DNA of 64,000 nucleotides from Actinacidiphila alni (GCF_900112845.1 NZ_FONG01000023.1:1-64000), one strand, 5' to 3'; counted from the stretch's first letter, positions 1 through 8,114 are shown. Made by a program: numbers and translations. Notes: generated by a model not told the origin, from the sequence alone.

Positions 1-103
1 TTGAGGGGTTAAGGCTCCCAGTAGACGACTGGGTTGATAGGCCAGATGTGGAAGCCCTGTGAGGGGTGGAGCTGACTGGTACTAATAGGCCGAGGGCTTG
101 TCC
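1..103 (+). rRNA. 23S ribosomal RNA, 3' end (partial)
   Basis: The first ~100 bases read as the last helices of bacterial 23S rRNA, including the conserved tract GACTGGTACTAATAGGCCGA at about 72-91. The gene begins left of the window. It is followed after about 80 bp by 5S rRNA in the same orientation, with no tRNA in the spacer. The exact 3' end is estimated. Confidence 0.95.
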
Positions 104-181
104 ATTGTTGCTCGCGTTCACTGTGTGGTTCTGAAACAACCAGCCCACCTGTCCCCTTGGGGCGGGTGTGTGTTTCATGGT

Positions 182-300
182 GTTTCGGTGGTCATAGCGT
201 GAGGGAAACGCCCGGTTACATTCCGAACCCGGAAGCTAAGCCTTTCAGCGCCGATGGTACTGCAGAGGGGACTCTGTGGGAGAGTAGGACACCGCCGAAC
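182..300 (+). rRNA. 5S ribosomal RNA
   Basis: This is a complete Streptomyces-type 5S rRNA. It begins GTTTCGGTGGTCATAGCG and contains the conserved loop CATTCCGAACCCGGAAGCTA. The end (AGTAGGACACCGCCGAAC) pairs with the beginning to form the terminal helix. The length of about 119 nt is normal. It is the last gene of the rRNA operon whose 23S end opens the window. Confidence 0.95.
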
Positions 301-311
301 AATTCTTGTCA

Positions 312-357
312 GAGGCCCGGCCTCGGATCTTCAGGGATCCGGGACCGGGCCTCTTTT
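312..357 (+). terminator. rrn operon terminator
   Basis: GAGGCCCGG (312-320) pairs with CCGGGCCTC (345-353), with further pairing inside, and is followed directly by TTTT. It lies 12 bp after 5S rRNA, the expected place for the intrinsic terminator of the rRNA operon. Confidence 0.85.
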
Positions 358-412
358 GCGTCTGGGGTAGAGTCTGCCCGGAACGTCCGGACATACATAC
401 AGGAGGGGCCCG

Positions 413-1021
413 GTGGAGGTCCAGGAGACAAGGGTGCAAACGGATCGGATCTTCACGATCCCGAACATCCTGAGTATGGGCCGGCTGGTGGGCGTACCGG
501 TGTTCCTGTGGCTGATTCTGTGGCCCGAGTTCGACGGACCCAAGGCCGACGGCTGGGCCCTGCTCGTACTCGCCCTGAGCGGCGTCAGCGACTATCTGGA
601 CGGCAAGCTGGCGCGCCGCTGGAATCAGATCAGCAGCCTCGGCCGGGTTCTCGATCCCGCCGCGGACCGGCTCTTTGTACTGTCCACCCTGGTGGGCCTC
701 ACCTGGCGCGACATCCTCCCACTCTGGGTAACTGTTCTGTTGCTGGCCCGCGAAGCCATGATGGCCGTGATGCTGCTGATTCTGCGGAGGCACGGGTACG
801 GACCTCCCCAGGTGAACTTCATCGGGAAAGCGGCTACCTTCAACCTTATGTACGCCTTTCCGCTGCTCCTGCTGAGCGACGGTAGTGGATGGCTCGCGAC
901 GCTGGCGTCTGTTTTCGGCTGGGCGTTCGCAGGTTGGGGTACAACCCTGTACTGGTGGGCAGGGATCCTCTATGTGGTGCAGGTCCGCCGACTTGTCCGG
1001 GCGGACACCACGGCTGACTGA
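413..1021 (+). CDS. CDP-alcohol phosphatidyltransferase family membrane protein (PgsA2-like)
   Basis: The enzyme should transfer a phosphoalcohol from or onto CDP-diacylglycerol in the membrane. The family signature D-xx-DG-xx-AR-x8-G-xxx-D-xxx-D is complete at residues 60-85 (D60, D63, G64, A67, R68, G77, D81, D85), so it should be active. Several hydrophobic segments flank it; 202 aa is normal. The GTG start at 413 follows an AGGAGG box at about 401. The gene is first in the conserved block and sits 22 bp before the sugar-nucleotide enzyme. Its mycobacterial positional equivalent is Rv1822 (pgsA2). The acceptor alcohol (glycerol 3-phosphate, inositol phosphate or other) cannot be read from the sequence. 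Confidence 0.88.
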   Translation: MEVQETRVQTDRIFTIPNILSMGRLVGVPVFLWLILWPEFDGPKADGWALLVLALSGVSDYLDGKLARRWNQISSLGRVLDPAADRLFVLSTLVGLTWRDILPLWVTVLLLAREAMMAVMLLILRRHGYGPPQVNFIGKAATFNLMYAFPLLLLSDGSGWLATLASVFGWAFAGWGTTLYWWAGILYVVQVRRLVRADTTAD

Positions 1022-1043
1022 GTCACGAGGAGGACGTTCCGAC

Positions 1044-3539
1044 ATGAAGGCGGTTGTCATGGCCGGCGGTGAAGGCACTCGCCTTCGCCCAATGACCTCG
1101 AGCATGCCCAAACCTCTGCTGCCGGTGGTGAACCGCCCCATCATGCAGCACGTTTTGACATTGCTGAAGCGGCATGGCCTCACCGAGACGGTGGTGACGG
1201 TCCAGTTCCTGGCCTCCCTGGTGAAGAATTACTTCGGGGACGGCGAGGAATTCGGAATGGAGCTCACCTACGCCAACGAGGAAAAGCCGCTGGGGACGGC
1301 CGGCAGCGTCAAGAACGCCGAGGAGGCCCTGAAGGACGACTCCTTCCTGGTGATCTCCGGCGACGCCCTGACGGACTTCGACCTCACCGAGCTGATCGAA
1401 TTCCACAAGGAGAAGGGAGCCATGGTCACGGTCTGCCTGACCCGGGTCCCCAACCCGCTGGAATTCGGCATCACCATCGTGGACGACGAGGGACGCGTCG
1501 AACGCTTCCTGGAGAAGCCCACCTGGGGCCAGGTGTTCTCCGACACGGTGAACACCGGCATTTATGTGATGGAGCCCGAGGTCTTCGACTACGTCCAGGC
1601 CGACGTGTCCGTCGACTGGTCCGGCGATGTCTTCCCGCAGCTGATGAAGGAGGGCAAGCCCGTCTACGGCTTCATCGCCGAGGGCTACTGGGAGGACGTC
1701 GGCACCCACGAGAGCTATGTGAAGGCCCAGGCCGACGTCCTGGAGGGCAAGGTCGACGTCGACATCGACGGCTTCGAGATCTCCCCGGGCGTATGGGTCG
1801 CCGAGGGCGCGGACGTACACCCCGACGCCGTCCTGCGCGGACCGCTGTTCATCGGTGACTACGCGAAGGTCGAAGCGGGCGCCGAGATCCGCGAGCACAG
1901 CGTCATCGGCTCCAACGTGGTCGTGAAGACCGGCGCGTTCCTCCACAAGGCCGTCATCCACGACAACGTCTACATCGGGCAGCAGACCAATCTCCGCGGC
2001 TGCGTCATCGGCAAGAACACCGATGTGATGCGCGCGGCACGGATCGACGACGGCGCGGTCATCGGCGACGAGTGCCTCATCGGCGAGGAATCCAACATCG
2101 CCGGCAACGTACGCGTCTATCCGTTCAAGACCATCGAGGCCGGCGCCTTCGTCAACACCTCGGTCATCTGGGAATCACGCGGCCAGGCACACCTGTTCGG
2201 CGCGCGCGGCGTGTCCGGCATCCTCAATGTGGAGATCACACCCGAGCTGGCCGTACGGCTGGCGGGCGCGTACGCGACGACGCTGAAGAAGGGCGCGACC
2301 GTCACCACGGCCCGCGACCACTCGCGCGGCGCGCGGGCGCTCAAGCGCGCGGTGATCTCGGCGCTCCAGACGAGCGCCATCGACGTCCGCGACCTGGAGA
2401 ACGTGCCGATGCCCGTGGCGCGGCAGCAGACCGCGCGCGGCAGCGAGGGCGGCATCATGATCCGCACCTCGCCCGGCCGGCCGGACTCGCTCGACATCAT
2501 GTTCTTCGACGAGCGGGGTGCGGACCTGTCGGCCGGCGCCCAGCGCAAGCTCGACCGGGTCTTCGCCCGCCAGGAGTACCGCAGGGCGTTCCCGGGCGAG
2601 ATCGGCGACCTGCACTTCCCGGCGACCGTCTTCGACTCCTACACCGGTGCGCTGCTGCGCGCGGTGGACACCTCGGGGATCGCCGACGCCGGCCTGAAGG
2701 TCGTGGTCGACGCCGCCAACGGCAGCGCGGGACTGGTCCTGCCCAGCCTGCTCGGCAGGCTCGGCGTCGACGCCCTGACCGTCAACCCCGGCCTGGACGA
2801 GGCACGGCCGACCGAGACCACCGAGAGCCGCAGGGCCGGGCTCGTACGGCTCGGCGAGATCGTCGCGTCCGCGCGCGCCGCCTTCGGCGTCCGCTTCGAC
2901 TCGGTCGGCGAACGGCTGTCCCTGGTGGACGAGCAGGGCCGGATCATCGAGGACGACCGCGCCCTGCTGGTGATGCTCGACCTGGTCGCCGCCGAGCGCC
3001 GCAGCGGCCGGGTGGCGCTGCCCGTCACGACGACGCGGATCGGCGAGCAGGTCGCCGCCTACCACGGCACCCAGGTGGAGTGGACGACGACGTCGCCCGA
3101 CGACCTCACCCGGGTCGGCCGCGCCGAGGGCACCATCTTCGGCGGCGACGGGCGCGGCGGCTTCATCGTCCCGGAGTTCAGCAGCGTCTTCGACGGATCG
3201 GCCGCCTTCGTCCGGCTGATCGGACTCGTGGCGCGTACACAGCTGACCCTCAGCCAGATCGACGCCCGGATCCCGCGGGCGCACGTCATCAAGCGCGACG
3301 TGCCGACGCCGTGGGCGGTGAAGGGCTCCGTCATGCGGCGCGTGGTCGAGGAGGCCGGCGACCGCTCGGTGGACACCACCGACGGCGTACGCGTCGTGGA
3401 GGCCGACGGGCGCTGGGTGATGGTGCTGCCCGACCCCGCGGAAGCCGTCACGCACCTGTGGGCGGAAGGCCCCGACGACACCTCGGCGCAGGCGCTGCTG
3501 GACGAGTGGTCGGAGGTCGTGGAGAGCGCCGGAAGCTGA
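1044..3539 (+). CDS. Two-domain mannose-1-phosphate guanylyltransferase / phosphomannomutase-like protein
   Basis: An 831-aa cytoplasmic protein. Residues 1-235 form a nucleotidyltransferase with the signature GGEGTRLRP (8-16) and a PKPLLPV stretch. Residues about 250-370 are left-handed beta-helix hexapeptide repeats. Residues about 380-830 resemble phosphomannomutase. The first domain should make GDP-mannose (or a related NDP-sugar), a donor for polyprenyl-phosphate mannose and protein O-mannosylation. The mutase domain looks dead: the phosphoserine loop TASHNP is RTSPGRPD at about 474, and the metal loop DGDxDR is DSVGER at 619-624. I chose ATG 1044 because GAGGAGG lies 10 bp upstream and the family N-terminus MKAVVMAGG starts there; an in-frame upstream extension has no such support. 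Confidence 0.9.
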   Translation: MKAVVMAGGEGTRLRPMTSSMPKPLLPVVNRPIMQHVLTLLKRHGLTETVVTVQFLASLVKNYFGDGEEFGMELTYANEEKPLGTAGSVKNAEEALKDDSFLVISGDALTDFDLTELIEFHKEKGAMVTVCLTRVPNPLEFGITIVDDEGRVERFLEKPTWGQVFSDTVNTGIYVMEPEVFDYVQADVSVDWSGDVFPQLMKEGKPVYGFIAEGYWEDVGTHESYVKAQADVLEGKVDVDIDGFEISPGVWVAEGADVHPDAVLRGPLFIGDYAKVEAGAEIREHSVIGSNVVVKTGAFLHKAVIHDNVYIGQQTNLRGCVIGKNTDVMRAARIDDGAVIGDECLIGEESNIAGNVRVYPFKTIEAGAFVNTSVIWESRGQAHLFGARGVSGILNVEITPELAVRLAGAYATTLKKGATVTTARDHSRGARALKRAVISALQTSAIDVRDLENVPMPVARQQTARGSEGGIMIRTSPGRPDSLDIMFFDERGADLSAGAQRKLDRVFARQEYRRAFPGEIGDLHFPATVFDSYTGALLRAVDTSGIADAGLKVVVDAANGSAGLVLPSLLGRLGVDALTVNPGLDEARPTETTESRRAGLVRLGEIVASARAAFGVRFDSVGERLSLVDEQGRIIEDDRALLVMLDLVAAERRSGRVALPVTTTRIGEQVAAYHGTQVEWTTTSPDDLTRVGRAEGTIFGGDGRGGFIVPEFSSVFDGSAAFVRLIGLVARTQLTLSQIDARIPRAHVIKRDVPTPWAVKGSVMRRVVEEAGDRSVDTTDGVRVVEADGRWVMVLPDPAEAVTHLWAEGPDDTSAQALLDEWSEVVESAGS

Positions 3540-3602
3540 TTGCGCGCCCGAACGGCGCGCCGTGAGGGGGCCGTTCGAGTGTGGCGGCCCCGACGTGCGA
3601 CG

Positions 3603-4559
3603 ATGTGCGGCATGCCGCAGCAGCAACCCGATCGGAGCAGCCCCCTCACAGGGGCTGCCCGGCGGCGTCCCGACGCCTCGATGTCGCTGCTCACCAACGT
3701 CATGGAGCACAGCCTCGACGACGGATACGCCGAGGCCGCCGCGCGCCGCGGGGAGGTCGGCACCTCCCGGCTGCCCAAGCGGCTCGGCGGGAAGCTGGGC
3801 CTGGCGGCCGGCCTCGTACTGGCCGCGATCGTCGTCACGGTGGGCGCCGCCCAGACCCGGGTCGCCGCGCCCACCGAGGCCAAGGAACGGCAGAAACTGA
3901 TCGATCAGGTGAAGTCCGGGACCGACAGCGCCGACAAGCTCCAGGACAACGTCGACAGCCTGCGCGACACGGTCGCCGCGGAACAGCGGGCCGCCCTGGA
4001 GGACCACGGCGGCGACAGCACGGCTCTCGTGGAGCTGCTGGCCGGTGCCACACCGGTCGAGGGCCCGGGGGTGCGGCTGGTCGTGGACGACGCCAAGGAA
4101 GCCTCCGAAGGGGGCACCGGCGGCCCGCGGGAGAGCAGCGGCTTCTCCGACACCGGGCGGGTCCGCGACCGCGACATGCAGCGCGTGGTGAACGGCCTGT
4201 GGTCCTCCGGCGCCGAGGCGATCACGGTGAACGGCCAGCGGCTCACCGCGCTGTCCGCGATCCGGGCCGCCGGTGACGCCATACTGGTCGACAACAAGCC
4301 ACTGGCGCCGCCGTACACGGTGCTGGCGATCGGGGACGGGGAGCGGTTGAGCACGGCGTTCCAGGACAGCGCGGACGGCCAGTATCTGCACGTACTGCAG
4401 CAGGACTACGGCATCCGCACCAGCATCTCCGTCCAGAAGAGTCTGCGGCTGGCCGCGGCGCCCAGTCTGATCGTGCGGTACGCCAAACCGGTCACCGACC
4501 GGCAGACGACGGACTCGGCCGCCACAGGGCAGGCCACAACAGGGAAGGGTGCGAAGTGA
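3603..4559 (+). CDS. DUF881 membrane-anchored protein
   Basis: A 318-aa protein of the DUF881 family. A polar N-terminus is followed by one membrane segment (about 64-83), a coiled-coil-like stretch (about 90-135) and the extracytoplasmic DUF881 domain. The function is unknown. The family is encoded near small basic protein and division or cell-wall genes across Gram-positives, so an envelope role is an inference. The start is uncertain: ATG 3603 and ATG 3612 (MPQQQ) are both possible and neither has a clear ribosome-binding site. The stop overlaps the next start (GTGA, 4556-4559), which implies translational coupling. It corresponds in position to Rv1823. Confidence 0.82.
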   Translation: MCGMPQQQPDRSSPLTGAARRRPDASMSLLTNVMEHSLDDGYAEAAARRGEVGTSRLPKRLGGKLGLAAGLVLAAIVVTVGAAQTRVAAPTEAKERQKLIDQVKSGTDSADKLQDNVDSLRDTVAAEQRAALEDHGGDSTALVELLAGATPVEGPGVRLVVDDAKEASEGGTGGPRESSGFSDTGRVRDRDMQRVVNGLWSSGAEAITVNGQRLTALSAIRAAGDAILVDNKPLAPPYTVLAIGDGERLSTAFQDSADGQYLHVLQQDYGIRTSISVQKSLRLAAAPSLIVRYAKPVTDRQTTDSAATGQATTGKGAK

Positions 4560-4888
4560 TCGCCGTACTGGGCCTCGTCGTGGGAGTCGTGGTCGGGCTC
4601 GTGGTCCGACCCGTGGTGCCGACCGGGGTCGAGCCCTATCTGCCGATCGCCGTCGTCGCCGCGCTCGACGCGGTCTTCGGCGGCCTGCGGGCCATGCTCG
4701 ACGGGATCTTCGACGACAAGGTCTTCGTGGTGTCCTTCCTGTCCAACGTCGTGGTGGCCGCGCTGATCGTCTTCCTCGGCGACAAGCTCGGCGTGGGCGC
4801 GCAGCTGTCCACCGGCGTGGTGGTCGTGCTCGGCATCCGGATCTTCTCCAACGCCGCGGCCATCCGCCGCCATGTCTTCCGGGCGTGA
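4556..4888 (+). CDS. sbp: Small basic protein family (DUF1290) membrane protein
   Basis: A 110-aa, very hydrophobic protein with three predicted membrane segments (about 1-18, 26-47, 60-80) and a basic tail ending RRHVF. It matches the small basic protein family in length and in the tract PYLPIAVVAALDAVFGGLRA. The GTG start overlaps the preceding stop, and the next DUF881 gene starts 17 bp inside this one, so the three genes form a tight unit. The role is unknown. The same DUF881-sbp-DUF881 trio occurs in mycobacteria (Rv1823-Rv1825), which points to a membrane complex. Confidence 0.85.
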   Translation: MIAVLGLVVGVVVGLVVRPVVPTGVEPYLPIAVVAALDAVFGGLRAMLDGIFDDKVFVVSFLSNVVVAALIVFLGDKLGVGAQLSTGVVVVLGIRIFSNAAAIRRHVFRA

Positions 4889-5741
4889 CGACGGCATGAG
4901 CGACGAGCGGGAAGAGCCGGAGAACACGGCACCGGGCAGCACGGACGGCGCCACACCGGGCAGCACGGACGGTACGACGCCGCACGAGCACCGGGCGCAC
5001 GAGCATGCCGCCCCGCCCGTCACCGGCCGGCAGCGCCTGGTGGCCGGGTTGTGGCCGCCGCGGCTCTCGCGCGCCCAGCTGACCGTCGCCGTCCTGCTGT
5101 TCGTGCTCGGCCTCGGTCTGGCGATCCAGGTCAGCTCCACCAGCGACAGCGGCGGGGCGCTGCGCGGCGCGCGCAAGGAGGACCTGGTGCGCATCCTCAC
5201 CGAGCTGGACAACCGCACCCAGCGGCTCGAGGACGAGAAGCGCGGCCTGGAGAGCCAGCGCTCCGAACTGGAGACCAGCTCGAACCAGGCTGCCGAGGCG
5301 CTCAAGCAGACCCAGGCCAAGGCCCAGCAGCTCGGCGTCCTGGCGGGCACGGTGGCCGCCCAGGGCCCGGGCATCACGCTGACGATCACCGACCCCAAGG
5401 GCGGTGTGGAGGCCGACTCGCTGCTGGACACCCTCCAGGAACTGCGGGCGGCCGGAGCGGAGGCGATCCAGATCAACGACGTACGGGTCGTCGCCGACAC
5501 GTACTTCACCGAGGGTGCGGACGGGGTGCTGATCGACGGCCACAAGGTCGCGCAGCCGTACGAGTTCAAGGTGATCGGAAACCCGCAGGATCTGGAGCCG
5601 GCGCTGAACATCCCTGGCGGGGTGGTGCAGACGCTGGAGAAGGAGCAGGCCACGGCCGATGTGGTCAGGTCGCAGAAGATCGTTGTGTCCGCCTTGCGGC
5701 CGTCGAAGCAGCCTGACTACGCTCGGTCGTCATCCCAGTGA
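4872..5741 (+). CDS. DUF881 membrane-anchored protein, second copy
   Basis: A 289-aa protein with an acidic, low-complexity N-terminus containing an imperfect duplication (PGSTDGATPGSTDGTTP, 21-37) and His-rich HEHRAHEHA. One membrane segment (about 68-86), a coiled coil (about 100-150; many Glu/Gln/Leu) and the DUF881 domain follow. The end resembles that of the first DUF881 protein, so the two are paralogues. The start at 4872 overlaps sbp by 17 bp; ATG 4896 is an alternative. Function is unknown; the position equals Rv1825. In mycobacteria gcvH follows, but here the next gene is the FHA protein. Confidence 0.82.
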   Translation: MSSGRDDGMSDEREEPENTAPGSTDGATPGSTDGTTPHEHRAHEHAAPPVTGRQRLVAGLWPPRLSRAQLTVAVLLFVLGLGLAIQVSSTSDSGGALRGARKEDLVRILTELDNRTQRLEDEKRGLESQRSELETSSNQAAEALKQTQAKAQQLGVLAGTVAAQGPGITLTITDPKGGVEADSLLDTLQELRAAGAEAIQINDVRVVADTYFTEGADGVLIDGHKVAQPYEFKVIGNPQDLEPALNIPGGVVQTLEKEQATADVVRSQKIVVSALRPSKQPDYARSSSQ

Positions 5742-5803
5742 GACGGGGTCCGGGGCATCAGTGGGGTGTTGTGTGAGGGAAACTGTGTGTAGCGAGGGTT
5801 CGT

Positions 5804-5831
5804 CCTGCCCCACGGGCGGGTCTGTTTCTTT
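5804..5831 (+). terminator. Short hairpin with U-rich tail before the FHA gene
   Basis: CCTGCCC (5804-5810), loop CAC, GGGCGGG (5814-5820), then TCTGTTTCTTT. This looks like a weak intrinsic terminator or attenuator in the 105-bp gap between the DUF881 gene and the FHA gene. The ribosome-binding site AAGGGGAA of the FHA gene follows at once. This gap is where mycobacteria carry gcvH; no gcvH remnant is visible. Confidence 0.45.
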
Positions 5832-5846
5832 CAAGGGGAATCGCCC

Positions 5847-6635
5847 GTGAAGTTGTTTGGGAAGTTTTTCGGCAAGAGCGCGCGGCAGTCGGGTGGTGAC
5901 CCGGCGACGGCGCGGCACCGCGCTCCGCGGAACCTCGGGGAGGACGCCCAGCCCGGCGACCGCCCGCTGTTCCGCAACGAGGAGCAGTACGGCGGCGGCG
6001 ATTATTCGTCCGGCCCCGGCGTGGCGCCTGTTGACCCTGCGTCGTCCGGCCGCATAGGTTTCGGGGAACCATCAACCTCAACCCCGGGTGGAGGGTTCGG
6101 CTTGCCGGTCTGTACGAGGTGCGGGCACACGAACGCGGAGGCGAGCCGCTTCTGCTCCAACTGCGGTGCGCCGCTGCGTGCCGCCGGCGGCGGGCAGGAA
6201 CGGGCGTCGGAGACCACCTCCACCATCTCCATCTCGGGCCTGGAGGCGTACGAGGCGGAGGCCACCGGTCAGCATGTGATGCCGTCGCTGTCGTCCGAGG
6301 CGCAGTCGGCGGTGGACGCCCTGCCGATCGGCTCGGCGCTGCTGATCGTCCGCAGGGGACCGAATTCGGGCAGTCGCTTCCTGCTGGACGGTGAGATCAC
6401 CACGGCCGGCCGGCACCCGCAGAGCGACATCTTCCTGGACGACGTCACCGTCTCCCGGCGCCATGTGGAGTTCCGGCGCGGCCCCGACGGCGGTTTCACC
6501 GTCTCCGACGTCGGCAGCCTCAACGGGACGTACGTCAACCGGGAGCGGATCGACTCCGTGCCGCTCGCCAATGGCGACGAGGTCCAGATCGGCAAGTACC
6601 GGTTGGTGTTCTACGCGAGCCAGCGGGGGATCTGA
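5847..6635 (+). CDS. garA: GarA-like FHA-domain protein with zinc ribbon
   Basis: A 262-aa cytoplasmic signalling protein. Residues 89-106 form a zinc ribbon (C89, C92, C103, C106). Residues 122-125 are ETTS, the motif phosphorylated by PknB/PknG in mycobacterial GarA and Corynebacterium OdhI. Residues about 165-255 are an FHA domain with the expected ligand residues GR (188-189), S203 and R204 (TVSRRH), and N226-G227. GarA/OdhI switch 2-oxoglutarate and glutamate metabolism by docking to 2-oxoglutarate dehydrogenase and glutamate enzymes; the same role here is inferred from motif and position (Rv1827). GTG 5847 follows AAGGGGAA. The protein is longer than GarA (~160 aa) because of the N-terminal linker and zinc ribbon. 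Confidence 0.88.
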   Translation: MKLFGKFFGKSARQSGGDPATARHRAPRNLGEDAQPGDRPLFRNEEQYGGGDYSSGPGVAPVDPASSGRIGFGEPSTSTPGGGFGLPVCTRCGHTNAEASRFCSNCGAPLRAAGGGQERASETTSTISISGLEAYEAEATGQHVMPSLSSEAQSAVDALPIGSALLIVRRGPNSGSRFLLDGEITTAGRHPQSDIFLDDVTVSRRHVEFRRGPDGGFTVSDVGSLNGTYVNRERIDSVPLANGDEVQIGKYRLVFYASQRGI

Positions 6636-6636
6636 C

Positions 6637-6688
6637 TCCCCGGGACCGCCGGGGAAGGACCCCTTTTACCCCCGGACCGGGTCCGGGG
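6637..6688 (+). terminator. Two adjacent hairpins between FHA and merR genes
   Basis: TCCCCGG (6637-6643) pairs with CCGGGGA (6649-6655), followed by a CCCCTTTTA tract. Then CCCCGGAC (6670-6677) pairs with GTCCGGGG (6681-6688), ending just before the merR ribosome-binding site. The first may be a terminator. The second is a perfect 8-bp inverted repeat and could equally be an operator or an RNA element that affects merR translation. Confidence 0.45.
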
Positions 6689-6706
6689 AGATCGAAGAAG
6701 GTGTCC

Positions 6707-7453
6707 ATGCCGAGAACGCAGGGCGGTGCCGGGGACGGCACCGCCACCGGCGACAGTGCGCTGCTGAGCATTGGCGCCGTCCTGGGGCAGCTCCAGGACG
6801 AATTTCCCGAGGTCACCATCTCCAAGATCCGTTTCCTGGAGGCCGAGGGTCTGGTCGAGCCGCAGCGCACCCCGTCGGGATACCGCAAATTCGCGGCCCG
6901 CGACGTCGAGCGGCTCGCCTACGTCCTGCGGGTGCAGCGCGACCACTACCTGCCGTTGCGGGTGATCAGGGAACACCTGGACGCCCTCGACCGGGGCGAG
7001 CACGTACCGCTGCCCGGGCCCGCGGAGCCGCGCGACGGGCACGACCTGCTCACGGACGGCGGCATCGAGCCCGAGACGCCCGCCGAGCTGCGGATCGGCC
7101 GCGCCGAGCTGCTGGCCGCGACCGGGGCCGACGGCGAGGAGCTGGACCAGTGGGAGTCCTACGGGCTGGTCGAGGCGGGCCGGGACGGCGGCTATGACGC
7201 CGAAACGGTGAACATCGGGCGGCTCATCGTCGATCTCGGCCGATTCGGGCTCGAACCGCGCCATTTGCGGGCCGTGAAGGCCGCCGCGGACCGTGAGGCG
7301 GGCCTGGTGGAGCAGGTCGTGGCGCCGCTGCGCCTGCACCGCAATCCGCAGACCAGGACACATGCCGAGGTCACCGCCCGGGAGCTGGCCGCGCTCTCCG
7401 TACGGCTGCATGCCGCGATGGTGCAGTCGGCGCTGCGGGTCAAGCTGCTCTGA
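6707..7453 (+). CDS. MerR-family transcriptional regulator (Rv1828-like)
   Basis: A 248-aa DNA-binding protein. The MerR winged-helix begins at LSIGAVLGQL and contains the recognition segment TISKIRFLEAEGLVEPQRT and wing PSGYRKFAARDVERL. A second region (about 115-185) again looks MerR-like (ELLAATGADGEELDQWESYG), as in Rv1828. It lacks the Cys/His metal ligands of metal-sensing MerR proteins. I chose ATG 6707 because GAAGAAGG lies 5 bp upstream; GTG 6701 is the alternative. It lies between the GarA-like gene and the bifunctional nuclease gene, the conserved actinobacterial order. The ligand is unknown. Confidence 0.85.
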   Translation: MPRTQGGAGDGTATGDSALLSIGAVLGQLQDEFPEVTISKIRFLEAEGLVEPQRTPSGYRKFAARDVERLAYVLRVQRDHYLPLRVIREHLDALDRGEHVPLPGPAEPRDGHDLLTDGGIEPETPAELRIGRAELLAATGADGEELDQWESYGLVEAGRDGGYDAETVNIGRLIVDLGRFGLEPRHLRAVKAAADREAGLVEQVVAPLRLHRNPQTRTHAEVTARELAALSVRLHAAMVQSALRVKLL

Positions 7454-7554
7454 CCGGTGTTTCCGGCCTTTTCCGGCCGCCGCGAAGCGGTGTTCGAAGC
7501 TGTGGAAGTCCGGCCCAAGGGGTGCCCGACTACCCAAACCCGGCGGGCACGTCC

Positions 7555-7567
7555 TAGGGTTGCTGTG
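7555..7567 (+). promoter_or_regulatory. -10 box (TAGGGT) for leaderless transcript of the nuclease gene
   Basis: TAGGGT (7555-7560) ends 6 bp before the GTG at 7567, so transcription should begin at or next to the start codon. There is no ribosome-binding site, as expected for a leaderless mRNA. No convincing -35 box was found. Confidence 0.5.
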
Positions 7568-8040
7568 TGAACGAGCTCGACGTTGTGGGTGTCCGGGTCG
7601 AAATGCCCTCCAATCAACCGATCGTGCTCCTGCGTGAAGTGGGAGGCGACCGGTACCTGCCCATCTGGATCGGGCCGGGGGAGGCGACGGCCATCGCCTT
7701 CGCGCAGCAGGGCATGACGCCTGCGCGACCGCTCACCCATGACCTCTTCAAGGACGTACTCGAAGCGGTCGGACAGACCCTCACCGAGGTCCGCATCACC
7801 GACCTGCGGGACGGCGTCTTCTACGCCGAGCTGGTGTTCGCCAGCGGCGTGGAGGTCAGCGCCCGTCCGTCCGACGCCATAGCGCTCGCGCTGCGCACCG
7901 GAACGCCGATCTACGGCAGTGACGGGGTGCTCGACGACGCCGGGATCGCCATCCCGGACGAGCAGGAGGACGAGGTGGAGAAGTTCCGCGAGTTCCTCGA
8001 CCAGATCTCGCCCGAGGACTTCGGCACGAGCAACCAGTGA
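7567..8040 (+). CDS. Bifunctional nuclease family protein (DUF151/BFN)
   Basis: A 157-aa single-domain protein. The BFN domain covers almost the full length: VVGVRVEMPSNQPIVLLRE, LPIWIGPGEATAIA, and the typical RPSDAIALALRTGTPIY. An acidic tail (EQEDEVEKFREFLDQ) follows, as in Rv1829. Plant and thermophile members degrade RNA and DNA in vitro; the bacterial role is unsettled. GTG 7567 appears leaderless, with -10 TAGGGT just upstream. The gene is flanked by two merR genes, the conserved order. Confidence 0.88.
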   Translation: MNELDVVGVRVEMPSNQPIVLLREVGGDRYLPIWIGPGEATAIAFAQQGMTPARPLTHDLFKDVLEAVGQTLTEVRITDLRDGVFYAELVFASGVEVSARPSDAIALALRTGTPIYGSDGVLDDAGIAIPDEQEDEVEKFREFLDQISPEDFGTSNQ

Positions 8041-8087
8041 GCCGTTCCCGAATCGGGGACACGCGAAACCACTCGTGGGGTGAATTT

Positions 8088-8105
8088 CACTCGGCGTGCC
8101 GAGTG
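8088..8105. promoter_or_regulatory. 18-bp palindrome just upstream of the second merR promoter
   Basis: CACTCGGC-GT-GCCGAGTG is a near-perfect inverted repeat ending 9 bp before the -35 box at 8115. It could be an operator for the following MerR protein or another regulator, or a hairpin at the end of the nuclease mRNA (stop at 8040). It lacks a U-tail, so I favour an operator. Confidence 0.45.
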
Positions 8106-8114
8106 TGGCGATCG

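Noticed and set aside
157..412. A protein frame running over the 5S rRNA
   Set aside because: The region is rRNA, terminator and promoter; the frame has no start signal or family.
885..1043. Longer N-terminus for the manC-like gene starting near 885
   Set aside because: It would overlap the CDP-alcohol phosphotransferase gene, and the nucleotidyltransferase fold starts exactly at MKAVVMAGG.
2175..5543. A minus-strand open frame of more than 1100 codons opposite the manC-like and DUF881 genes
   Set aside because: It is the mirror of high-GC coding sequence. Its translation is Arg/Pro/Gly/Leu-rich without any known domain, and the plus-strand genes have clear families and ribosome-binding sites.
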